The notes under the pieces were generated by a model. That model had not been told where the DNA came from, searched no databases, and worked only from the letters and a program-made list of their open reading frames with translations. The translations under genes and the position numbers were made by a program. This document shows, in pieces, positions 25,926-33,450 of a stretch of 64,000 bases of DNA. Source of the stretch: Brevibacillus antibioticus (GTDB lineage: Bacteria > Bacillota > Bacilli > Brevibacillales > Brevibacillaceae); assembly GCF_005217615.1 (NCBI RefSeq), contig NZ_SZNK01000001.1, forward strand, positions 6,102,727 to 6,166,726, read 5' to 3'. Position 1 is the first letter of the stretch. Every line of letters begins with the position of its first letter.

Positions 25926-26525
25926 ATGGAGACCAAGCAATGGCAAGTAGGAATTTTTTTATTTGACGATGTGGAGGTGTTGGATTTTGCAGGTCCGTTT
26001 GAAGTATTCTCGGTGACATCTATGGAAAACGGCAGCCATATACCTTTTCGTGTACAAACGGTATCGGAAAAAGGGGACATGATTCAAGCGCTGAATGGTC
26101 TGAAGGTTCAACCTGATTACAGCTTTGCCAATATGCCTGTTTTTGATATTCTCATCATTCCTGGTGGGGTAGGTGCGAGGGAACGAGAAATGCATAATGA
26201 GCAGGTGATCAATTGGATTCGAGAGCAAATGCAGCAGGTGGAGCTGATGGCCTCTGTATGTACAGGAGCTTTTTTACTTGCAAAAGCAGGCTTATTATCG
26301 GGCAAAAAAGCAACGACCCATTGGGCAGGTCTCGAACGAATGGAAAAGGAATTTCCAGAAGTCGACGTGCAAAGAGGAGTAAAATTCATCGATGAAGGAA
26401 ATATCGTGACATCTGCAGGAATCTCAGCGGGTATCAATATGTCCTTTCACATCATCAAACGATTAGTAGGCGCGGAAGTAGCAGAACAGACTGCGAAGGT
26501 AATGGAGTATGATATTGTCCTCTAA
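25926..26525 (+). CDS. DJ-1/PfpI-family protein
   Basis: 199-residue class I glutamine-amidotransferase-like protein of the DJ-1/PfpI type. The nucleophile elbow ASVCTGAFLLAKAGLLSG (Cys near residue 104), DILIIPGGVGARE and THWAGLERM are characteristic and match the AraC-associated single-domain group. Members act as isonitrile hydratases, glyoxalases or stress proteins; which applies is not clear. AGGGGAG precedes ATG 25926. Control by the divergent ArsR-type protein is plausible. Confidence 0.85.
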   Translation: METKQWQVGIFLFDDVEVLDFAGPFEVFSVTSMENGSHIPFRVQTVSEKGDMIQALNGLKVQPDYSFANMPVFDILIIPGGVGAREREMHNEQVINWIREQMQQVELMASVCTGAFLLAKAGLLSGKKATTHWAGLERMEKEFPEVDVQRGVKFIDEGNIVTSAGISAGINMSFHIIKRLVGAEVAEQTAKVMEYDIVL

Positions 26526-26528
26526 ATG

Positions 26529-26580
26529 AAAGCGGCAGTCCATCTCTTTGCATACAAGACAAAAGGATGGACTGCTGCTG
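26529..26580. terminator. hairpin between DJ-1 and M23 genes
   Basis: AGCGGCAGTCCATC pairs with GATGGACTGCTGCT across 20 bases; T tracts are weak on both sides. It sits between two convergent genes. Confidence 0.5.
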
Positions 26581-26597
26581 TTCAACAGCTATACCAT

Positions 26598-27587
26598 TTA
26601 TTTCGCGGTAATGCTGTCACTTTGACGCGGATTCACTCTGTTTTCCCACTGCACGCGAATGGATTTGCTATTGAACAAATCCTTGCCGTCAGAAACCTGA
26701 TAATGCAGATGAGCCTCGCTGGAATTGCCAGAGTTGCCGCATAGCCCAAGCAAATCCCCTTTCTCCACACGATCCCCAACCTTTACCTTAGCGGAGCCTT
26801 CCTTCAGATGGGCGAAGTAGCTGAATTCTCCGTTGCCATGATCGAGGATGACGACGTTGCCAGCGGGCTGCTGTGCGTTCATCGCTCCGACAGGGACGTT
26901 ATCCTTGATATCATTAACGACATGCACGACGGTCCCTGCCTGTGGTGCGAGTATTTCTTGTCCGAATGCGAAGTAGCTCTCGTTTTTCGCAGGGTCCCCC
27001 TTGTAGGAAAATCCGTCTTTGACCTGAATCAGATCGTATGCATAGCGTTGGCTCTCCACCGCGTAGTGATAGTTTGAAAGAACATTCTGACCTCCCCAGA
27101 GCACATACCACTCACCTGTAAACGGGGCGCTGTACGCTAGCTTTGTCAAAGCATTGTCGGTGTCAGGGAAGCTTTGCAATGGCTTTAATAAAACGCCTGT
27201 AATGATCCCTTTTTCATCCGTCGTAAGGACGAGTCCCCGTTTGGCGTCCTGATCCACCCAGGTATCGTAATAGCTGCCGCTTACGTACGTGTGGGAATGG
27301 TGATTCCACGACTTCAATCCCTTGCTAAAAGTAGTATACGCTTCTACCAATTGTGCTTTTGAAACCTGTTGTTTGAATGACGGGCTTGTTTGCTCATACA
27401 CATCCTCTATTTTTCCGTTAAGGAGAGCTTGCACAAAAGATTCCGCCTTTACAGTCATCGTCTTTCCACCTTCTTTTTTCTTTGTGGGTGATTCAGTAGT
27501 AGAGGGTATTGCGGTTGCTTCTGATGGTGCAGCACATCCTGTCAACAGAATTGCTCCTACACCGAGTGAAATCCAAACTTTTTTCAT
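26598..27587 (-). CDS. M23-family metallopeptidase lipoprotein with DUF3887 domain
   Basis: 329 residues. A lipoprotein signal (LLTG-Cys18) anchors it outside the membrane. Residues about 45-150 resemble the NTF2-like DUF3887 domain (FVQALLNGKIEDVYEQTSPSFKQQV). The C-terminal peptidase M23 (LytM-type) domain has the Zn ligands in HVVND and HLHYQ, with ILDHGNGEFSYFAHL and GDLLGLCGNSGNSSEAHLHY. It should cut peptidoglycan cross-bridges or act as a wall-associated regulator. ATG 27587 follows GGAGTGACGAC. It is divergent from the downstream two-component operon, which suggests linked cell-envelope control. Confidence 0.88.
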   Translation of the reverse strand: MKKVWISLGVGAILLTGCAAPSEATAIPSTTESPTKKKEGGKTMTVKAESFVQALLNGKIEDVYEQTSPSFKQQVSKAQLVEAYTTFSKGLKSWNHHSHTYVSGSYYDTWVDQDAKRGLVLTTDEKGIITGVLLKPLQSFPDTDNALTKLAYSAPFTGEWYVLWGGQNVLSNYHYAVESQRYAYDLIQVKDGFSYKGDPAKNESYFAFGQEILAPQAGTVVHVVNDIKDNVPVGAMNAQQPAGNVVILDHGNGEFSYFAHLKEGSAKVKVGDRVEKGDLLGLCGNSGNSSEAHLHYQVSDGKDLFNSKSIRVQWENRVNPRQSDSITAK

Positions 27588-27660
27588 GTCGTCACTCCTA
27601 TCTTGTTCTAAGCGCTAGCTCCATTATAGAAAGCCACTCTTATCGGACATGAAACGCAGG

Positions 27661-27677
27661 CTTACAGGATGCTTAAA
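27661..27677. promoter_or_regulatory. possible 11-base-step direct repeat in divergent promoter region
   Basis: CTTACA (27661) and CTTAAA (27672) are 11 bases apart, as expected for an OmpR-type site, between the M23 gene and the response-regulator gene. Only two copies and one mismatch, so weak. Confidence 0.25.
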
Positions 27678-27786
27678 TCTGACGTATGCAAAATTATGAT
27701 TCCGTTAAGGTTGTTGCGGACGCGCACTGACACTACGCATGATAAAATGGAGGATAACGCAAAAGTGCAAAAGGAGCGAAGTGATC

Positions 27787-28512
27787 GTGAAAGATGCAGC
27801 TATCCTTCTCGTGGACGATGAGCAAGCCATTCTCCAATTGCTTGAGACCGTATTGCACAAAGAAGGCTTCCACTCGATCGACAAGGTGAAAACATCCGAG
27901 GAGGCGCTCTGTGCATGCGAACGAAAAAGCTATGACCTGATCGTCCTGGACGTAACGCTTCCGAACATGAGCGGCATAGAGGCTTGTCCATTCATCCGCC
28001 GTCTGACGGACGCGCCGATTCTGTTCTTGAGTGCGAGAGATACCGATTTTGACAAGCTGACCGGATTTGCCGTTGGCGGGGATGATTACGTGACGAAGCC
28101 GTTTAACCCGATGGAAATCGTCGCACGCATCAAGGCATTGCTTCGCCGTACGCGCAAACCGAACGCGGTTGTACCGACAGCACCCGTTCAAGGGGTCTAT
28201 GATTTTGGACGTTTTCAAGTCTATGAAGCAGCAGGGGAGCTCTATGTGGAGGGGAAAGTCATTCCTTGTCCGTCCCTTGTTTTTCAACTGTTGCTATTTT
28301 TGTGCAAAAATCCGAATCGGATATTTTCGAAAAGCGAGCTGTACGAACGGGTATGGGGCGTGAATAGCTTACGTGACGACAACACCATCATGGTACATAT
28401 CCACCGGATTCGGGAGCGCATCGAGCCCGATCCAGCACAACCGGAGTTTTTGATGAACGTCAGGGGACTCGGGTACAAAATGGTGAAAAAGGGCCTTCCT
28501 TATGAATATTAA
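27787..28512 (+). CDS. OmpR-family response regulator
   Basis: 241 residues: receiver domain with LLVDDE, phosphoacceptor Asp55 (LIVLDVTLPN) and the conserved K of VTKPF, then a winged helix (CPSLVFQLLLFLCKNPNRIFSKSELYERVWG, VHIHRIRERIE, VRGLGYKMV). The start is GTG 27787 or 27781; AAGGAG (27771-27776) favours 27787 with ten-base spacing. The kinase gene starts 11 bases before its stop, so the pair is translationally coupled. Targets are unknown; the divergent M23 lipoprotein gene is a candidate. Confidence 0.88.
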   Translation: MKDAAILLVDDEQAILQLLETVLHKEGFHSIDKVKTSEEALCACERKSYDLIVLDVTLPNMSGIEACPFIRRLTDAPILFLSARDTDFDKLTGFAVGGDDYVTKPFNPMEIVARIKALLRRTRKPNAVVPTAPVQGVYDFGRFQVYEAAGELYVEGKVIPCPSLVFQLLLFLCKNPNRIFSKSELYERVWGVNSLRDDNTIMVHIHRIRERIEPDPAQPEFLMNVRGLGYKMVKKGLPYEY

Positions 28513-30277
28513 GAGCAGAATCGCGCTCCATCTGATCATGTGGCTGGTGCTGGTTGGTCTCATTCTCTTTGTGCTAGCCGGGTTTACGTTATATTGGACA
28601 CTTGAAGAAATTTCAAAAGTGCAGTCCTCACGTCAATTTGAGAGTGTTGGCTTGCAGAGGTTGATCCAGACCATAGAAGTAGAGGGAGAGGATGTTCACT
28701 TTGACCCGGAGCTGCTGGAGAAGGTGCGAGATAGCGGAGGGTGGCTTCAGCGGATTGATGAAAAGGGGTATGTCACCGACGCTTTCTTTACCCCGCCAGA
28801 GGTACCCAGCTACTACGGTCCTGGTCAATTAACCGCTTATTGGCTCCGTAAAAGCCCATTCCCCTATCAGCTATCGTTATGGATACAGGAAAAAGACGGC
28901 GTGGTACACACCTTGTTGTATGGGATGACGAACCGCGATGACGATTTCTTGCAACAGGTGATCGAGGAGGCTGAGCAGAAAAATAACGAGATCATGCTTC
29001 CTCCAAGCATCCAAAATCAACTGAAGAGGAAAGCGGGCTGGGTGCAGCTCCTGGACTCGAAGGGAGCAGAGCTGGCTTCCTTCAATAAGCCTGCAAAAGC
29101 AATCAAGGATTTCTCGGTGGAAGAGCTGGCCCTGCGCTCGATATACCCGGATCGCTACGGAGCAACAATCGTATCGCATTATGATCAAAAAAGCGGCCAA
29201 ACCTGGGTACTCAGTTATCCGTTGCCAGGAACGACTCCCGGGGAAGAACCGTTATTGAAACCGGAAAGTAAGGCTCTTTTCATCGGGATGGGCATGTTGC
29301 TCTTGTCGGCAATGCTCGTCTTCGGGATTGTGTCCTACTTTTTCGGACAGCGATTTGGCGCACCGATTGTTCACGTATTACGGTGGCTGACCTTTTTGCG
29401 TGGAGGAAAGTACGAGGAGCCTGCCAATGCGGATGGTGTTCCGCTCAGTCAAGACAAGCGAGGGAAGAGAAAGCGCAAATACCGTATCTACCAAGATGTG
29501 ATTGATTCGATGGACTCCTTGTCGCAAACGCTTAACCGCAACGAAAAGCTGCGCCATGAAACGGAGCAATTGAGAAATGAGTGGATCGCAGGCGTTTCCC
29601 ATGACCTGAAAACGCCGCTGTCCTCTGTCAAAGGGTACGCGCATCTGTTAGGAAATGCCGAGTATACGTGGACGACAGAAGAGGTACATACTTTCGCGAA
29701 AATTATTTTGGACAAGTCAGCGTATATGGAAGACTTGATCAACGATTTGGCGCTGACGTATCGATTGAGGAACGGACAAGGTGCTCCTACGGTTGAGCTC
29801 GTTGACTTGAATGTGTGCACAGCTGAAGCCATTACGGAAGCAGCAAAACATCCGTTGTACCCAGAAGGCTGCATCCAGTTTACCCCCTCTGCCGAACCTG
29901 TTTACATGCTCGTCTACAAACCGTGGTTTCAGCGTATCGTGGATAATTTGGTAGCCAATGCCTTGATTCACAACGAGAGCGGTACGATTGTGTCCATCAG
30001 CGTACAGGCAGTCGAGTCATCAACAGCTGTACTCATTTTTAGCGATAATGGTAGTGGGATGGATGAAGAAACAGCAGACCGACTATTTGAGAGGTATTAT
30101 CGGGGCACAGACACAGAGTCACGCACGGAAGGCTCAGGCCTTGGGATGGTCATTACCAAAGCATTAGTGGAAGCGTTTGGTGGTTCAATCGAGGTGAAAA
30201 CAGCTGTCGGGCAGGGGACGACGATTTCGATTGCGTGGGAAGCGGAGCAACCGCCTCGGTCTTACATAGGCTGTTAG
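28502..30277 (+). CDS. sensor histidine kinase
   Basis: 591-residue membrane kinase. TM1 at about 10-32, a roughly 220-residue extracellular sensor region, TM2 at about 258-282, then a cytoplasmic coiled region. The H-box GVSHDLKTPLSS has phospho-His367. The ATPase region has NLVANALIHNESG, SDNGSGMDEETADRLFERYYRG and TEGSGLGMVITKALVEAFGG. It likely partners the response regulator just upstream. Signal unknown; the extracellular part has no recognised domain. Confidence 0.9.
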   Translation: MNIKSRIALHLIMWLVLVGLILFVLAGFTLYWTLEEISKVQSSRQFESVGLQRLIQTIEVEGEDVHFDPELLEKVRDSGGWLQRIDEKGYVTDAFFTPPEVPSYYGPGQLTAYWLRKSPFPYQLSLWIQEKDGVVHTLLYGMTNRDDDFLQQVIEEAEQKNNEIMLPPSIQNQLKRKAGWVQLLDSKGAELASFNKPAKAIKDFSVEELALRSIYPDRYGATIVSHYDQKSGQTWVLSYPLPGTTPGEEPLLKPESKALFIGMGMLLLSAMLVFGIVSYFFGQRFGAPIVHVLRWLTFLRGGKYEEPANADGVPLSQDKRGKRKRKYRIYQDVIDSMDSLSQTLNRNEKLRHETEQLRNEWIAGVSHDLKTPLSSVKGYAHLLGNAEYTWTTEEVHTFAKIILDKSAYMEDLINDLALTYRLRNGQGAPTVELVDLNVCTAEAITEAAKHPLYPEGCIQFTPSAEPVYMLVYKPWFQRIVDNLVANALIHNESGTIVSISVQAVESSTAVLIFSDNGSGMDEETADRLFERYYRGTDTESRTEGSGLGMVITKALVEAFGGSIEVKTAVGQGTTISIAWEAEQPPRSYIGC

Positions 30278-30284
30278 GGAGAGG

Positions 30285-30335
30285 AAAAGGCTGCGTTTGC
30301 GAGGTCAGGGGTGACCAGCAAAGGCAGCCTTTTTC
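30285..30335. terminator. bidirectional terminator
   Basis: AAAAGGCTGC (30285-30294) pairs with GCAGCCTTTT (30324-30333) and lies between the convergent kinase and chemotaxis receptor genes. The loop is about 29 bases. Confidence 0.6.
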
Positions 30336-30351
30336 GTTTCAGGAATGATAA

Positions 30352-32109
30352 TTACACTTTAAATTGTTGAATCGATTCATGCAGCTCATCTGCCATTTTT
30401 GACAAGGAAGCAGCAGAGGACGAAATTTCCTCCATAGAGGCTAATTGCTGTTCAGCGGCAGCCGAAATGTTTTGTGTTCCGAAAGCCGTTGTCTCCGCAG
30501 TGGTGGCAATCGTTTCAATGGAATGGACAGCTTGCTCTGCTCCGGTTGTCATGTGATGAGTGGCAGTGGTAACTTGCTGAATCTGACGTGCTACTTCTGT
30601 CGTTCCAGACAAGATTTCCTGGAAGGCCTTGCTGGCTTCATGTACGACTTCGATTCCAGCCGAAACCTCAGATGTCGTCGTCTGCATTACGTATACGGCT
30701 TTGTTCGTATCGACCTGAATCGCGCTAATAAGGTCTTTAATTTGCTGGGTAGATTTTGCTGATTGCTCAGCCAAGATACGTACTTCATTGGCGACGACAG
30801 CAAATCCACGTCCATGCTCTCCAGCACGGGCCGCTTCGATCGCAGCATTTAGCGCCAACAGGTTCGTTTGTTCGGCAATCGAGGTGATGACCTCTACAAT
30901 ATTGCTGATTTCTGAAGAGCGGTGACCAAGCATTTTGATTGATTCTGCCAGCTCTTGGACAGTTGTGTTGATAGAATTCATTTGAGCGATGGCACCGACA
31001 ATTGCTTCATTGCCGTTTGAGACCAGCATGTTCGTTGTATCGACTGTCAGGGAGACTTGTTCGGAGCTGGACGCAATTTGTTGCAGACTCGAGGACATGT
31101 CGTTGATCGTCTTGACTGTTCCATCGATCGTTTTGGACTGATCCTCTGCCCCGACGGCGATCTCTTGCATCGTGACGGCAATTTGTTCGGTTGCCTTACT
31201 CGTCTGTTCTGCACTCGCCGTCAACTCCTCAGAGGTAGAAGCGACATGCAGAGAGCTGGTGCGGACACGAGAGATAAGCTCGCGCAAATTCTCTGTCATA
31301 TGGGTCACGTCATGTACCAATTGTCCGATTTCATCACGGTTTTTTACGACGATGTCTTTCCCGGACAGATCGCCACCAGCAATTTCTTTCACGCGCTCAG
31401 CAACCAAGGAGATGGGCTTGGAAATGAACCCAGAGGCATACCACGAGACGAAGAATCCGATGATCAAGGAGATTCCCAGCACGATCAGCAAATCAGACAG
31501 TACACTTTCGGCAGGGGCATTGAAGTCTTCCATGTAGCTGCTTGCGCTTACGATCCATCCCCACTGAGGGTCTAGCTTGGAGTAGGCGATTTTCGGATAG
31601 AGAACATCGGGCTCCGTTGGCTTCGACCATTGATAGTATGTAAAGCCGCCACCTTCCTGACCGCGCTTAATCATTTCTTGGGTAAAAAAGGTACCATCAG
31701 GATCTTTTGCATCCCACTGATTTTTCCCCTCAATCGCAGGAGAAGCGATCATGACACCTTTCTCATCCAAAACGAGCATGTATCCGCTGGCACCGGAATC
31801 GATATTTTTGTTAATCGAGCGGGTTCCATCCGATTGCTTAGGCCCGAGGATGTGAATTTTGACTTGCTCCTGTGCATCTTCTTTGCTGATTTTGCCCGCC
31901 TCGACCTGTTTCTGGAGAACATCAATCATTTCAATCGTCAGGTTCACGTTGTTTTTTAAGATGCGGCTGCCCAAGTCGTCCAAGCTGTTGCTCGCAGAAT
32001 AATAGCCCTGAAATCCGATGACGAGACAAGGCATCGCCAATAGCAGGAGACATAGCAGGACGAGTTTCGTACGAAGAGAGCTGGAACGGGAGAACTTGGC
32101 TGTTTTCAT
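30352..32109 (-). CDS. methyl-accepting chemotaxis protein
   Basis: 585-residue transmembrane chemoreceptor. TM1 is about 13-35, a Cache-type extracellular sensor follows (SGYMLVLDEKGVMIASPAIEGKNQWDA and GGFTYYQWSKP), TM2 is about 205-225, then HAMP (SKPISLVAERVKEIAGGDLSGKD). The signalling domain has the invariant hairpin tip (ISNIVEVITSIAEQTNLLALNAAIEAARAGEHGRGFAVVANEVR). The signal binder is unknown. ATG 32109 follows GAGGTG at six bases; the open frame back to 32673 is antisense to lplA and is not used. A sigma-D-like promoter lies upstream at 32187. Confidence 0.92.
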   Translation of the reverse strand: MKTAKFSRSSSLRTKLVLLCLLLLAMPCLVIGFQGYYSASNSLDDLGSRILKNNVNLTIEMIDVLQKQVEAGKISKEDAQEQVKIHILGPKQSDGTRSINKNIDSGASGYMLVLDEKGVMIASPAIEGKNQWDAKDPDGTFFTQEMIKRGQEGGGFTYYQWSKPTEPDVLYPKIAYSKLDPQWGWIVSASSYMEDFNAPAESVLSDLLIVLGISLIIGFFVSWYASGFISKPISLVAERVKEIAGGDLSGKDIVVKNRDEIGQLVHDVTHMTENLRELISRVRTSSLHVASTSEELTASAEQTSKATEQIAVTMQEIAVGAEDQSKTIDGTVKTINDMSSSLQQIASSSEQVSLTVDTTNMLVSNGNEAIVGAIAQMNSINTTVQELAESIKMLGHRSSEISNIVEVITSIAEQTNLLALNAAIEAARAGEHGRGFAVVANEVRILAEQSAKSTQQIKDLISAIQVDTNKAVYVMQTTTSEVSAGIEVVHEASKAFQEILSGTTEVARQIQQVTTATHHMTTGAEQAVHSIETIATTAETTAFGTQNISAAAEQQLASMEEISSSAASLSKMADELHESIQQFKV

Positions 32110-32186
32110 AAAGAACACCTCGTTGGTCCATAGTATTAGATCTAGAAAAGAAAACACCAAGATGATTACACCTAGACATACGTCCA

Positions 32187-32212
32187 TTATCGACATTACG
32201 AAAACGTTTTTA
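32187..32212 (-). promoter_or_regulatory. candidate sigma-D promoter of the chemoreceptor gene
   Basis: On the minus strand TAAA, 14 bases, then GTCGATAA, matching the flagellar sigma-D pattern TAAA-N15-GCCGATAT at 10 of 12 bases with one base shorter spacing. Chemoreceptor genes are usual members of that regulon. Confidence 0.45.
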
Positions 32213-32349
32213 TAGAGCATTTTCAAAAAAAACACAAAAATATTAGATAAGTAAACGGTGCTGCATTTATGAACAGATTCGAAAGCAGTACAGACCAGCA
32301 GGAAATGGTATGATAGAAAGATAGAACGCTTACGGATGGAGGCTATCGA

Positions 32350-33339
32350 ATGAAATTCATCGATAATCAAGGGATAACAGATCCGCGGATCAATTTGGCG
32401 ATTGAGGAATACGCCCTGAAGCATTTGCCCAACAGTGACGACTACTTGCTGTTTTATATTAATGAACCTTCTATTATTATCGGGAAAAACCAAAATACAA
32501 TTGAAGAGATTAATGCGACTTATGTAGAGGAAAATCATATTCACGTCGTTCGCAGACTGTCTGGAGGCGGCGCCGTTTATCACGATCTGGGCAATCTCAA
32601 CTTCAGCTTTATTACGAATGATGACGGCGAGTCCTTCCACAATTTCCGCAAATTCACGGCTCCAGTGGTACAAGCCTTGAAAACATTAGGGGTAGAAGCA
32701 GAGCTGACAGGACGAAATGACATCCAGGTCGGGGAACGGAAAATTTCTGGCAACGCGCAGTATTCGACCAAAGGACGCATGTTCAGCCACGGCACGCTGC
32801 TTTTTGATTCGGAAATGGAAAACGTCGTGTCTGCGCTCAAGGTAAACGCAGAGAAGATCCAGTCCAAAGGGATCAAATCTATTCGCAGTCGTGTCGCCAA
32901 CATCTCGGAGTTTTTGGAGATGAAGATGACCATTGAAGAGTTCCGTCTGGCGATTCTCCGTTCGATTTTTGGAGAAGGCGAGATCGAAGAATACAAGCTG
33001 ACTGACCAGGATTGGGAGAATATTCACGAGCTTTCCCGTTCCCGTTACCAGACTTGGGAGTGGAACTACGGCAAGTCACCGAAAAGCAATTACCGTCAAT
33101 CCAAACGTTTCGATATCGGCACCGTGGAAATCCAGCTAGCTATTGAAAAAGGCAAAGTGAAAGACGCGAAGATATACGGAGATTTCTTCGGTGTACGTGA
33201 TGTAGCGGAGCTTGAAGCAGTGCTGCGAGATACGCCGTACGATCGCTCATCAATCAGTGAGCGACTCGCAGACATCAATCTTCAGGCGTTTTTCGGGAAT
33301 CTGGATCAAGCATCTTTTGTCGATTTGTTACTCGTCTAA
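32350..33339 (+). CDS. lplJ: lipoate-protein ligase
   Basis: 329-residue enzyme that adenylates free lipoate and attaches it to lysines of lipoyl domains of 2-oxoacid dehydrogenases and GcvH. The substrate-binding RRLSGGGAVYHDLGN motif near residue 70, NDIQVGERKISGNAQ with the catalytic Lys and the C-terminal accessory domain (SRYQTWEWNYGKSPKSN) are typical of the LplA/LplJ type. Length matches the family. GGAGG upstream of ATG 32350 fixes the start. Single gene closed by a strong terminator. Confidence 0.92.
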   Translation: MKFIDNQGITDPRINLAIEEYALKHLPNSDDYLLFYINEPSIIIGKNQNTIEEINATYVEENHIHVVRRLSGGGAVYHDLGNLNFSFITNDDGESFHNFRKFTAPVVQALKTLGVEAELTGRNDIQVGERKISGNAQYSTKGRMFSHGTLLFDSEMENVVSALKVNAEKIQSKGIKSIRSRVANISEFLEMKMTIEEFRLAILRSIFGEGEIEEYKLTDQDWENIHELSRSRYQTWEWNYGKSPKSNYRQSKRFDIGTVEIQLAIEKGKVKDAKIYGDFFGVRDVAELEAVLRDTPYDRSSISERLADINLQAFFGNLDQASFVDLLLV

Positions 33340-33351
33340 AAAAAGAACGTC

Positions 33352-33379
33352 AAAAACCTAACTTTTGTTAGGTTTTTTT
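33352..33379 (+). terminator. rho-independent terminator after lplJ
   Basis: AAAAACCTAAC pairs with GTTAGGTTTTT around a four-base loop, ending in a seven-T run. Confidence 0.85.
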
Positions 33380-33450
33380 CATTTCCTCCTCTGATAGCAT
33401 TAGTTTGCATGATTTTGTCCTACAAAAGAAAAAAGAGGGGGTATTTACAT

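Noticed and set aside
32110..32673. 188-codon extension of the chemoreceptor frame
   Set aside because: It is antisense to lplJ and its promoter, and a proper ribosome site and start occur at 32109.
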